Below are positions 1-7,180 of a stretch of DNA of 19,689 bases, in pieces. Where the stretch lies: contig JAEOUL010000136.1 of the NCBI GenBank assembly GCA_016839345.1, positions 1-19,689 on the forward strand, in the 5' to 3' direction. Each line of letters opens with the position of its first letter. Position 1 is the first letter of the stretch. The position numbers and the translations under genes are program-made. Under the pieces are notes generated by a model, which was not told the DNA's origin, made no database searches, and saw only the letters and a list, made by a program, of their open reading frames with translations. Source of the stretch: Candidatus Thorarchaeota archaeon. GTDB taxonomy: Archaea > Asgardarchaeota > Thorarchaeia > Thorarchaeales > Thorarchaeaceae.

Positions 1-2
1 AT

Positions 3-467
3 GGAATTGGACCTGTCATCACTGCTTTTGAAGAAGAATTCCGAAGTCGCATTCATCTAATCAGAAGAAAGGAATTTCGTAGGTTTCTGGAAGAAGTTGC
101 ACAATCAGTTCCATATGATGTGGAATCCGTTATACTTGAGTTCAACGATAGTGTCTGTGAAATTGGTAGTCACAATCTCACTGATGAATTGTCAGCTAAC
201 TTCTTGATTGGTCCCATAAGGTCAGCTCTTCAGACTCAAGAATTTGATACTTGCATGTATGATGTTAGAAGAAGGGCGATTCTCCGTCGAAACACAGTTG
301 ACGCAGAAGCTATCGTTGATGAACGCATTTCTGATTTCTATTCTAAGAACGATTTTAGTGTTTCAATACTTCACAATTTGGCGCTACTAAAATTGCTAGC
401 TTCTCTATATGGTTCAGAAGAGATACAGGATAGAGTCGGGTTGATTTTCGAGCAGATATGTTATTAG
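3..467 (+). CDS. 3' end of an unrecognised protein gene (partial, start lies before the window)
   Basis: The reading frame is open from the first complete codon of the window to a TAG stop, giving at least 154 residues. A GTG at 120 could be taken as the start, but the frame upstream of it reads as normal protein (it begins GIGPVITAFEEEFRSRIHLI) and has no stop, so the true start almost certainly lies outside. The visible part is polar and probably mostly helical, with many Arg, Glu, Leu and Ile residues, no obvious membrane segment and no zinc motif. I do not recognise the family and assign no function. It is convergent with the tldE gene on the other strand. Confidence 0.65.
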   Translation, partial: GIGPVITAFEEEFRSRIHLIRRKEFRRFLEEVAQSVPYDVESVILEFNDSVCEIGSHNLTDELSANFLIGPIRSALQTQEFDTCMYDVRRRAILRRNTVDAEAIVDERISDFYSKNDFSVSILHNLALLKLLASLYGSEEIQDRVGLIFEQICY

Positions 468-494
468 TTAGTCACAAATCTTGCCAATGGTTAG

Positions 495-686
495 TTTTCG
501 ATAACCGCAAAAGCATTACCTACCGATTTTGCGATCCTACAATACAAGCTGATACTCCTAGTTCTTGAGTATGAGAATGATAGAATGATGGTTATGATAC
601 CAGTAGTCTGCTCCAAGCTCAAATTCTCACCAGAGTACTTGTCATATTTGATGCAAATACTGAAGTTATACTTACATCACCACTGA
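495..686 (+). pseudogene. Possible gene remnant or tiny gene in the spacer before tldE
   Basis: Between the first gene and tldE there are 249 bases without a clear gene. One forward frame stays open for 63 codons (495-686, TGA at 684-686). Its translation reads like protein, with a hydrophobic stretch (ILQYKLILLVLEY) followed by a piece with several Met and Leu residues. The first in-frame ATG codons are at 585 and 588 and would give only about 33 residues; I see no good ribosome site in front of them. It could be a decayed gene end, a small gene, or chance. I do not recognise it. Confidence 0.2.
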
Positions 687-716
687 ATATAATTCTGCAT
701 TTTATTGAATGACAGA

Positions 717-2099
717 TCATTCCCTACTGGAACCTGAGAACTTGAATGAGGGAAGTTTCATCGCAGGCACCATACCAACAGGTGGTATTTCCAAGAAATC
801 AGGATGTCTACCAATCATATCAATCTCTTTCAAGAATCGAGGAATTGCGTCTGTGAATCGCAGTGTGTGCAAAGGGAATTTTACTTCACCATTCTCGATA
901 AACCAAGTTCCATCTCGAGTTAGAGCTGTGAGTATCCCTTCTGTGGGACTGACCGTGTTCATGTAGTGGAAGTGAGTAACAAGTACTCCCTTCTTTGTGT
1001 CCGATATCATTTCCTCGATGGATGAATTACCCGCTCCAACAATGACGTGTCTTGCCAATGGTTCTGGAGGGCCCCACCACTTAGCATTATTTCCTGTGCT
1101 TTCAACTCCATCTTTTGTTGCAGTGAAATTGTCGTAAACTAGATTCTTGACAACGCCTTTTTCAATGAGGTTGACCTTCTGGTGAGGAACACCCTCATCA
1201 TCAAATAACGATGCACCAACAAGTCGTAGATCAAGCGGGTCATCCCAGGCATCAAGATTCTCCGAGAACATTTGTTCACCAATTCGATCTCGGAGATAGC
1301 TCATGTATTCCTGATAGCGCCTTGCACCAAATCCGACATAGGTTGTATAGAAAACCAAGTTTGCGGCAGCTGCTGGTTCAAGGACAACCTCATACTCACC
1401 AGGATCCAAGTATTTCAAACCAAAACCATTAGCGGCTTTCTCAGCTGCAATTCTTGCTACATTTTCAACCTTGAGGTCATTCAAATCCCGTCTTGCATCT
1501 GTAGCCCATCCTGCAGTTTCTTCTTTGTCATCCTTGGCAAGTACAGTCATTCCAGTTCTACAATAGGTTCGCATTTCATACGCATCTATTCCAAGTGAGT
1601 TAGCAATAGTCTTCTCCACCGTTATATTTCGTACATAACCAGCAACGGCAAATATTCTATTATCAACATCATGGGCAGTATCTATAGCGAGTTTAGCCAA
1701 TTCAGCCCTTTTCTCTGGAGTAGTGTTGTGAGTGGTTTCATACACCTGCTTAGCAACATCAAAATCAATGGCATATGCTTTTGGAGATGGTAAGGAATTG
1801 AAATCCTTATTCTCAGGAGAAATTCGAGCAAGAGTAACAGCTTGTTCAACAGCATGCTTGATCTCTTTATCATCAATCACTTCAAACTCAATAGAACCAC
1901 TCTTCTGACCTAAGTAGACAAGAACTCGAACTTTTGCATGTTTTTCAGCCACATTCTGGTCAATAATGCTATTTGCCACTCTTGTAAGTGCACTACTTGT
2001 CAAAGTGACTGTCGCTTGAGCTTGAGTAGCTCCAAGAGCTTCAGCTTCTTTGAGAATCAACTGAGCTTTGTCTTGTAGGAATTCCTTATTTCTCTCCAT
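717..2099 (-). CDS. tldE: TldE/PmbA-type subunit of the TldD-TldE protease
   Basis: This 460-residue protein belongs to the TldD/PmbA family and lacks the HExxxH zinc motif carried by its neighbour, as expected for the TldE (PmbA) partner. In bacteria TldD and TldE form a soluble heteromeric metalloprotease that trims unfolded peptides, including microcin B17 precursor and CcdA. The archaeal role is less defined, with peptide degradation the usual guess. The length is normal for the family. The ATG at 2097-2099 follows the tldD stop by a single base, and the SD site GGAGGGG lies about 7 bases upstream inside the end of tldD, so the two are translationally coupled. No signal peptide or membrane segment is seen. 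The 3' end faces the unrecognised gene at the window start. Confidence 0.9.
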   Translation of the reverse strand: MERNKEFLQDKAQLILKEAEALGATQAQATVTLTSSALTRVANSIIDQNVAEKHAKVRVLVYLGQKSGSIEFEVIDDKEIKHAVEQAVTLARISPENKDFNSLPSPKAYAIDFDVAKQVYETTHNTTPEKRAELAKLAIDTAHDVDNRIFAVAGYVRNITVEKTIANSLGIDAYEMRTYCRTGMTVLAKDDKEETAGWATDARRDLNDLKVENVARIAAEKAANGFGLKYLDPGEYEVVLEPAAAANLVFYTTYVGFGARRYQEYMSYLRDRIGEQMFSENLDAWDDPLDLRLVGASLFDDEGVPHQKVNLIEKGVVKNLVYDNFTATKDGVESTGNNAKWWGPPEPLARHVIVGAGNSSIEEMISDTKKGVLVTHFHYMNTVSPTEGILTALTRDGTWFIENGEVKFPLHTLRFTDAIPRFLKEIDMIGRHPDFLEIPPVGMVPAMKLPSFKFSGSSRE

Positions 2100-2100
2100 T

Positions 2101-3558
2101 TCACTTCCCCTCCATTATACCTATGCGAACATTGTGGAACCTCGCAGTTCCACACCCATGCCCAACATACATCACTTGAGATGGCTGACCCTTTCCACAA
2201 TTGGGTGTACCCCAGACTCTCCAGTCATCTTTTGATGAAGCATCCATACTACCCCAGAACTCAGGAGTGATTCCAGTGTATGTAGGATTCTTGAACATCT
2301 GTCCAATCTCTCCATCAACAATCTCCCATGCAATCTCGGTTCCAAATTGGAAGTTAAGGCGTTTATCGTCGATACTCCAGCTCTTGTTGGTTTCCATTAG
2401 GATTCCTTGTTTTGTATCTTCAATGATGTCTTTACGAATCCATCCAGACGGTTCCAGATTGATGTTAACCATTCTGATAAGGGGAAGTCTCTGAGGACTG
2501 TCAGCTCTCATTCCACCCGAGCTTTCTTTTAGTCCAATTAATGCGGCTGTTTCTCTTGAGGACTGATAACCTACAAATAGCCCATCTTTAACAAGTTCGA
2601 CTCGTTTTGCTTTGACTCCTTCGTCATCATAGCCAAATGTACCCAGTCCTCCAGGTAAAGTTGAATCAGAACTCATGGTAACATGCTCACTGCCATATTT
2701 CAAGGAGTTCAGCTTGTCCACTGTCATAAAACTAGTCCCAGCATAAGCAGCCTCTGTACCAAGGACACGGTCAAGTTCAGTTGGATGTCCACAACTCTCA
2801 TGGATTTGAAGCATGAGTTGATGCCCATCCAGAATCAGAGTAGTCTTCTCACTGGGACACTGTTTCGCCTTCGTTAGTGCAATTGCTTCTTCTGCAGTTC
2901 TTTCTACATGCTCAAGTAGTTGTCTTGACTCGAAGAATTCGTATCCACTTGTGGAATAATCACCTCTAAAGGATCCTGGAAAAGATCTCTTTTGTGGTTG
3001 CAATCCCGAAGAAACTGCTGTACAGGAAAAACCGCCACCACAAAAGACAATATTCTGGGTTATAAATGCACCATCAGTACTACTGAAAGTCTTGTCTTCC
3101 ATATGGCCTCTGTAGTCAGCTTGTGTTAACTTGATAATCTCAGGATTATACTCTTTGAGTCTCCTATCAATCTCGATAAGTTCTTCGACTTTTTGTTCCG
3201 TTGGCATTTTGAAAGGATCTTTCTTGATTGGTGTCGAGTAAGATCCAATTTCGGCTTTCACCTCAACAAGTTCAACAGGTTTATTTCTCGTTGAGCCGGA
3301 TGCTTTTGCTATCTTTACTGCAAGCTCAGCAACCCTTTGCATTTCTTTCTTGGATAGGTCGTAAGAACCTGCAAATCCCCATCCTCCATCTGCAAGGCAT
3401 CTAATACCAAATCCAATTTCTTTCCGTAGCTCCATAACTGCGATATTACCTTGTTTTACTGAGATGTCTTCATCTTTGATGGTTACAATTCGTATATCAG
3501 CATAAGAAGCACCTAGATTTCTACATGTGTCCAATGCAAAATCTGTAAGGTCACGCAC
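2101..3558 (-). CDS. tldD: TldD zinc metalloprotease subunit
   Basis: This 485-residue protein is the catalytic partner of TldE. The zinc motif HExxxH is present as HESCGH at residues 253-258. The family motif CGKGQ begins at Cys454; from memory, this cysteine is the third zinc ligand in E. coli TldD. The C-terminal stretch around VGHGCGTARFHNVRIG is typical of archaeal members. The start is GTG (3556-3558); an SD-like GGTGA lies 7 bases upstream, which supports it. The stop is one base from the tldE ATG, giving a two-gene operon in the order tldD-tldE. Family knowledge: the HExxxH glutamate and histidines are needed for proteolysis of peptides inside the TldD/TldE barrel. The protein is cytosolic, with no export signal. 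Confidence 0.93.
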   Translation of the reverse strand: MRDLTDFALDTCRNLGASYADIRIVTIKDEDISVKQGNIAVMELRKEIGFGIRCLADGGWGFAGSYDLSKKEMQRVAELAVKIAKASGSTRNKPVELVEVKAEIGSYSTPIKKDPFKMPTEQKVEELIEIDRRLKEYNPEIIKLTQADYRGHMEDKTFSSTDGAFITQNIVFCGGGFSCTAVSSGLQPQKRSFPGSFRGDYSTSGYEFFESRQLLEHVERTAEEAIALTKAKQCPSEKTTLILDGHQLMLQIHESCGHPTELDRVLGTEAAYAGTSFMTVDKLNSLKYGSEHVTMSSDSTLPGGLGTFGYDDEGVKAKRVELVKDGLFVGYQSSRETAALIGLKESSGGMRADSPQRLPLIRMVNINLEPSGWIRKDIIEDTKQGILMETNKSWSIDDKRLNFQFGTEIAWEIVDGEIGQMFKNPTYTGITPEFWGSMDASSKDDWRVWGTPNCGKGQPSQVMYVGHGCGTARFHNVRIGIMEGK

Positions 3559-3628
3559 CTAAGCTTCACCAAACGAGAGCCACGATTGACTGAGATAATA
3601 CTCTTTCTAACATAGTAAATATGAATAC

Positions 3629-3726
3629 GAGCAGAGAGCGCCGCCAGGAATTGTGGGGTAATAAGTTTGAGTGTTGAGTTTATTGAAGTCTTGAGGAAAA
3701 CTCAATCTGTCGGAATGCCTCTGCTC
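3629..3726. repeat. Nested inverted repeats between the Nudix gene and tldD
   Basis: The 214-base spacer between the Nudix gene and tldD holds two nested inverted repeats. The outer arms are GAGCAGAG (3629-3636) and CTCTGCTC (3719-3726). The inner arms are TTGAGTTT (3674-3681) and AAACTCAA (3698-3705). Both pairs are perfect 8-base matches. Read as minus-strand RNA, the region could fold into a two-stem structure just upstream of tldD, as a leader or a small RNA. It could also be chance. No reading frame across it looks like a real protein. Confidence 0.35.
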
Positions 3727-3772
3727 TACATTTTCTTTAATATTCACAGATATGGATTCGAGTAACACAGGG

Positions 3773-4360
3773 TCAGATATTAAATTCATCAAGACATTTG
3801 AAGAACTCACGAGTCAGAAATGCGCGATACTTGAATCCACCCCAACCAGAGTCTTCCATTAATTGATTGATCGGTCCCAGTATATAGTCACGTGTCAGAA
3901 CCTTGATATCAAATATCTCATGTGTGTCGATTGGTTTCATTTCACCACCCGTTGAAGAAGCTAAGAACACAAATGTACGCCATGGAATTGTACGGTCATT
4001 GCAGATAACATCAAGATGTAGGTCAAGTACAAACCGTTCAAGCTCGATAATCAAGCCGGTTTCCTCATACATCTCACGAGTAGCAGCTTCTCTAAGAGAC
4101 TCTCCTGTATTAGCGCCTCCAGATGGGGCGCGATAGATTCCTGATCTTGCATATTGGTGCTTTTGAATTACAACATATCCATCGTCTTGTTGAATGAAGC
4201 ACGTGATATCATGTAATCGTCCTTTTGATTCGGTTCGCTTCACAAGGTTGCACTCGAAATCGAGAAAGTTGGCTTTGAAATGAAATTCTTTTGGAGTACC
4301 ATATTCAGCGATAAGAGCATCCAATTCGCTTTCGTTTATATCGTTCAGTAGACTCGCCAC
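3773..4360 (-). CDS. Nudix hydrolase, possibly acting on ADP-ribose or a related nucleotide
   Basis: This 195-residue protein carries a complete Nudix box at residues 81-103: G-x5-E, seven residues, then REMYEETGL, matching GX5EX7REUXEEXGU. Nudix enzymes hydrolyse nucleoside diphosphates linked to another group, using the box glutamates to bind Mg2+. A preceding 50-residue stretch and the strand before the box fit the fold. The start is GTG; an in-frame TGA lies immediately upstream, so the gene cannot begin earlier, and the ribosome site is weak. The gene is divergent from a macro-domain gene 89 bases away. That makes ADP-ribose or a derivative a reasonable substrate guess, but the sequence alone does not fix specificity. 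Confidence 0.85.
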   Translation of the reverse strand: MASLLNDINESELDALIAEYGTPKEFHFKANFLDFECNLVKRTESKGRLHDITCFIQQDDGYVVIQKHQYARSGIYRAPSGGANTGESLREAATREMYEETGLIIELERFVLDLHLDVICNDRTIPWRTFVFLASSTGGEMKPIDTHEIFDIKVLTRDYILGPINQLMEDSGWGGFKYRAFLTREFFKCLDEFNI

Positions 4361-4449
4361 TCATACCCTTGAACTCAGATGCATAAACATTGTGGGACGA
4401 CAACCTTTTACGAAAATTTTCCCAAGTATATTGTAAGGAGGAGAAAGCA
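4361..4449. promoter_or_regulatory. Divergent intergenic region between the Nudix and macro-domain genes
   Basis: This 89-base gap must carry the start signals of both divergent genes. It is AT-rich and contains the 10-base palindrome GAAAATTTTC (4412-4421) and the strong SD site AAGGAGGAG (4435-4443) of the macro gene. I cannot point to a convincing TATA box on either strand. Confidence 0.35.
4435..4443 (+). promoter_or_regulatory. Ribosome binding site that fixes the macro gene start
   Basis: AAGGAGGAG is followed by a 6-base spacer and a TTG at 4450. The longer frame with a TTG at 4390 has no such site, and its 20 extra residues do not belong to the macro fold. The start at 4450 is therefore preferred. 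Confidence 0.75.
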
Positions 4450-4977
4450 TTGGAAAAAAGACTAGGGGAGGTTATTGTCAAAACCTACATGGGCGACATC
4501 ACTGAGTTAGCAGTGGATGTCATAGCTAATGCAGCTAATTCGGATCTTTGGATGGGATCAGGAGTTGCTGGTGCCATCAAGAAAAAGGGGGGTGAAGAGA
4601 TAGAGAGTGAAGCAATATCAATGGGTCCAATACGGCCAGGTGAAGCAGTTATGACAACTGCGGGATCTCTTCCTTCAAAATATGTAGTGCATTGTGCCGG
4701 TATGCCACCCGGCGGAAAAGCGACATATTGGAAAGTCTTGTCATCTGTTCAAGCCGCATTGAATATCGCTTCAAACAATAATCTGAGGTCCATTGCATTT
4801 CCAGCAATTGGGGCAGGTGTGGGAGGATTAACTGAAGAAATGTCAGCAAGAGCAATAGCAGAAGGAATTAATCATTATGTGAGAACACCAGGTTCAGTAA
4901 AGGAAATAACACTTGTTGGACTGAACAAATATGTATGCGATTGCTTCAGTAAGGCTATTGAAGAATGTAGGGAGTAA
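4450..4977 (+). CDS. Macro-domain protein (ADP-ribose binding or hydrolysing)
   Basis: With the TTG start at 4450 this is a 175-residue, single-domain macro protein, about the usual size of a stand-alone macro domain. It begins with a typical first strand (MEKRLGEVIVKTYMGDIT). The signature NAAN is at residues 27-30, followed by the glycine loop GSGVAGAI at about 36-43, and the second ligand loop AIGAGVGG at 119-126. Macro domains bind ADP-ribose; several remove ADP-ribose from proteins or hydrolyse O-acetyl-ADP-ribose. Intact NAAN and both glycine loops suggest a functional pocket. The gene is divergent from the Nudix hydrolase and 6 bases ahead of a second macro-like gene. The protein is cytosolic. 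Confidence 0.9.
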   Translation: MEKRLGEVIVKTYMGDITELAVDVIANAANSDLWMGSGVAGAIKKKGGEEIESEAISMGPIRPGEAVMTTAGSLPSKYVVHCAGMPPGGKATYWKVLSSVQAALNIASNNNLRSIAFPAIGAGVGGLTEEMSARAIAEGINHYVRTPGSVKEITLVGLNKYVCDCFSKAIEECRE

Positions 4978-4983
4978 AAAAAC

Positions 4984-5451
4984 TTGGATGGATGGCTACT
5001 AGGTAAACTCAGCATATATGTTGAAATGGGACATGATGACGATTCAGACATGGACTTAGTTGTGAAAGCTCAGGACATCCCAATTGGGCTTGAGAAGTCT
5101 GGAGTTTCTGTGAAGGAAAGGAGTAACGCAAATGAAGTCCTACACTGGCCTGGACTCACAATAAGGAATCCAGATCGTAGACAAGCAATCTATGACACAA
5201 CAAAGAATGCTTTGGAAACAGCTGAAAAGGTTGGTGCCAAACAGGTCGGATTCTTTACAACAGGACTTGAACTTGGTCGGGTGCCAAGTTGGGAAGTAGC
5301 TGAAGAGATAGTCAAGGCGGTCCATGATCACTCCAAAAATGAGAGTAAGGTGAGCAGAGTGTTGCTTGTCGCAAGTTCTCCAATCCAATTGAGTTCATTT
5401 CAATTTGCACTGAATAATATTGCTACAATTCTCCCCGAAAGCAACCATTGA
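4984..5451 (+). CDS. Degenerate macro-like protein, paralogue of the preceding gene
   Basis: This 155-residue protein starts at a TTG 6 bases after the macro gene stop; GGGAG about 10 bases upstream serves as ribosome site. By eye it aligns with its neighbour along most of its length. MGH (15-17) lines up with MGD, the strand DLVVKAQD (24-31) with DVIANAAN, and SGV (39-41) with the glycine loop. The helix and strand KVGAKQVGFFTTG and the turn GRVPSWEVAEEIVKAV match the second half of the macro fold. The ligand residues are lost: NAAN has become KAQD and the second glycine loop is G-L-E-L-G. It may have a non-catalytic, regulatory or partner role, or bind another ligand. The macro relationship is my inference from pattern matching. 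Confidence 0.7.
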   Translation: MDGWLLGKLSIYVEMGHDDDSDMDLVVKAQDIPIGLEKSGVSVKERSNANEVLHWPGLTIRNPDRRQAIYDTTKNALETAEKVGAKQVGFFTTGLELGRVPSWEVAEEIVKAVHDHSKNESKVSRVLLVASSPIQLSSFQFALNNIATILPESNH

Positions 5452-5457
5452 GTAACA

Positions 5458-6816
5458 TCACATCTTAAGTCTCTTTCTAGCGGCATCAGCAGATGTTACA
5501 AGGGGATCCCATGTATCACAAATTGCAGGAGCATAACAGTTCTCAAAGTCGAACAGCTCTACTGCATCAATATCATGTTGAATACCGATGGTCAGTACAT
5601 TCAGACGCATTGCTGCATCTTCTAGTCCGATCAATTGACCTCCTACAAGTTTTCCAGTTTCTTTATTATAGAAAGTCTTCACTTTGAGATCTTTGCCACC
5701 TACATAGTAGGGAGGCTTTGTACTTCCTTTGATAGAGCCTTTCACTATGGGAATCTCAAACCGTTTGGCCATATCCTCTGTGAATCCTGTGCTAGCAATC
5801 TCTAAGTCAAAGAGTTTAGTGACTTTAGCTCCAACAATTCCTGGAAATATAGCATCCCCACCCGCAGCATTGATTCCAGCGACTCGAGCCTGTCTCACTG
5901 CAACTGTCCCTAGACCTCCAGCCATTGGTTTTCGTGTGATAAACTCTACATTCTCAGCGCAGTCGCCGCAGGCAAAGACATTCTCAAGGTTCGTCATCAT
6001 TCTTTCATTTGTCTTGATGCCGTGAGTCGAGCCAATCTCAACTCCAATCGTTTCTGCCAAGTCTGTGATTGCTCTCACACCCGTTGCCACGACAACAAAA
6101 TCAGTCGGGATTTCAGTGACTTCTTCGGTTTCTCGATTTTTGACTAAAACGGAAGTAGGTGTTTCGTCACCCAGAATCTCTTGAGCAGCAGTGTTTGTAA
6201 GGATTTTCAATCCATGGTCTCTACAATGATCTTCCACAATCTGAGCCATATCAGAATCAACCATAGCAAGAAGACAATGAGGTAAAAACTCGACCACTGT
6301 CACTTCCAGACCTCGTTCATGAAAAGCTTCAGCAGCCTCCATCCCAACAAGCCCTCCGCCAATGACTAGAGCCTTTTTAGATTTCTCAGCCTCCTTTGCT
6401 AAATTCTTTGCATCATCTAAAGTCCGCAGGCCATAGACACGCTTTTTATCGAGCCCCTTGATTGGGGGATCAACATTTTCAGCACCAGTTGCGAAGATGA
6501 GTGCATCATACATCAGCTCACCTTCTTGAGCCCCACTGAATTTCAGTGTCTGATTTTTGTGATCTATTTCTGTAACAGTTGTGTTTAGCTTGGCGTCAAC
6601 CTTAATGGTCTCCCAATTCGATGGTGGCATGAGTATTAGATCATCAAACTCTCTGACCTTTCCTGATATTGTATATGGAAGTCCACAACGAGAGTATTGT
6701 GAATAAGGCTCAGTGTTAAACATTGTAATTGTGACGTTTCTATTGAACTTACGAGCTTGCATTGCAGCAGTTGCCCCTGCTGCACCAACTCCGATTACAG
6801 CAATATTATCGACCAT
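5458..6816 (-). CDS. FAD-dependent NAD(P)H oxidase / CoA-disulfide reductase family protein
   Basis: This 452-residue protein is a pyridine-nucleotide disulfide oxidoreductase. The FAD-binding GVGAAG is at residues 9-14, the single redox cysteine in SRCGLPY is Cys44 (the position used by CoA-disulfide reductases and archaeal NADH oxidases), the second Rossmann motif GGGLVG is at 153-158, and the second FAD motif FACGDCAE at about 281-288. The C-terminal dimerisation domain ends in the family-typical SADAARKRL. It probably oxidises NADH with oxygen, sulfur or CoA-disulfide as acceptor; the choice cannot be read from sequence. The start is the ATG at 6814-6816, with GGAGATC 6 bases upstream; a longer frame reaching 6918 adds 34 residues before the Rossmann strand and is rejected. 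It is convergent with the macro-like gene, 6 bases apart. Confidence 0.9.
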   Translation of the reverse strand: MVDNIAVIGVGAAGATAAMQARKFNRNVTITMFNTEPYSQYSRCGLPYTISGKVREFDDLILMPPSNWETIKVDAKLNTTVTEIDHKNQTLKFSGAQEGELMYDALIFATGAENVDPPIKGLDKKRVYGLRTLDDAKNLAKEAEKSKKALVIGGGLVGMEAAEAFHERGLEVTVVEFLPHCLLAMVDSDMAQIVEDHCRDHGLKILTNTAAQEILGDETPTSVLVKNRETEEVTEIPTDFVVVATGVRAITDLAETIGVEIGSTHGIKTNERMMTNLENVFACGDCAENVEFITRKPMAGGLGTVAVRQARVAGINAAGGDAIFPGIVGAKVTKLFDLEIASTGFTEDMAKRFEIPIVKGSIKGSTKPPYYVGGKDLKVKTFYNKETGKLVGGQLIGLEDAAMRLNVLTIGIQHDIDAVELFDFENCYAPAICDTWDPLVTSADAARKRLKM

Positions 6817-7131
6817 CTTGAAGATCTCCCAAATCCTAGTTTTGCTTGTGAAAATCCTAAACTTTAGACTATCGGTGAGGAACTCGCCTAGAATAAAAGA
6901 GAATGGAATCTGATGCAAAGTATATTGTTAGATTGAGAGCAGTTTCGGTGTTTCCTTTTATGTTCATCCTACCTGGAGTTCTGAGCTTGGAATTAGAACC
7001 CTCCTTTCGGTTGTGTACGTGGTAGTGATATCTTTCATATCCTCCAAGATTATCTAACTATTCAGTAGGACGTAAAAAGGGAAAGCTCAATCATCACCAG
7101 TAGAAGCTTGATTTGAATAAAGAAGTCGTTA
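6817..7131. other. Intergenic region upstream of the NADH oxidase gene
   Basis: This stretch of about 315 bases holds no convincing gene. It must contain the promoter of the minus-strand oxidase. Two small symmetric sites are visible: CTAAA-C-TTTAG at 6857-6867, about 40-50 bases before the start codon, and GATAT with ATATC at 7027-7041. Either could be an operator or chance. No tRNA-like fold was seen. Confidence 0.4.
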
Positions 7132-7153
7132 AGCGGCCCAAGATTGGGCCGCT
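7132..7153 (-). terminator. Perfect GC-rich hairpin after the membrane-protein gene
   Basis: AGCGGCCCAA (7132-7141) and TTGGGCCGCT (7144-7153) form a perfect 10-base inverted repeat with only GA between them. It lies 28 bases past the stop of the minus-strand membrane-protein gene. On that strand it is followed by a T-rich stretch containing CTTCTTTATT rather than a pure T run. It is a likely transcription terminator or 3'-end-stabilising hairpin. Confidence 0.65.
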
Positions 7154-7180
7154 GTGCATTCTAGATAGAATAGAAAGAAT

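Noticed and set aside
3607..3810. 67-codon frame across the spacer and the end of the Nudix gene
   Set aside because: It overlaps the Nudix 3' end in another frame, covers the inverted repeats and has no protein-like features.
4412..4421. Palindrome GAAAATTTTC as an operator
   Set aside because: Short A/T palindromes of this kind are common in AT-rich DNA; no second copy or phasing supports a function.
4390..4449. Upstream TTG start for the macro protein
   Set aside because: It has no ribosome site and would run through the strong one at 4435-4443 used by the TTG at 4450.
6817..6918. Upstream extension of the NADH oxidase to a start at 6918
   Set aside because: The added 34 residues precede the Rossmann strand that should open the protein, and the ATG at 6816 has a good ribosome site.
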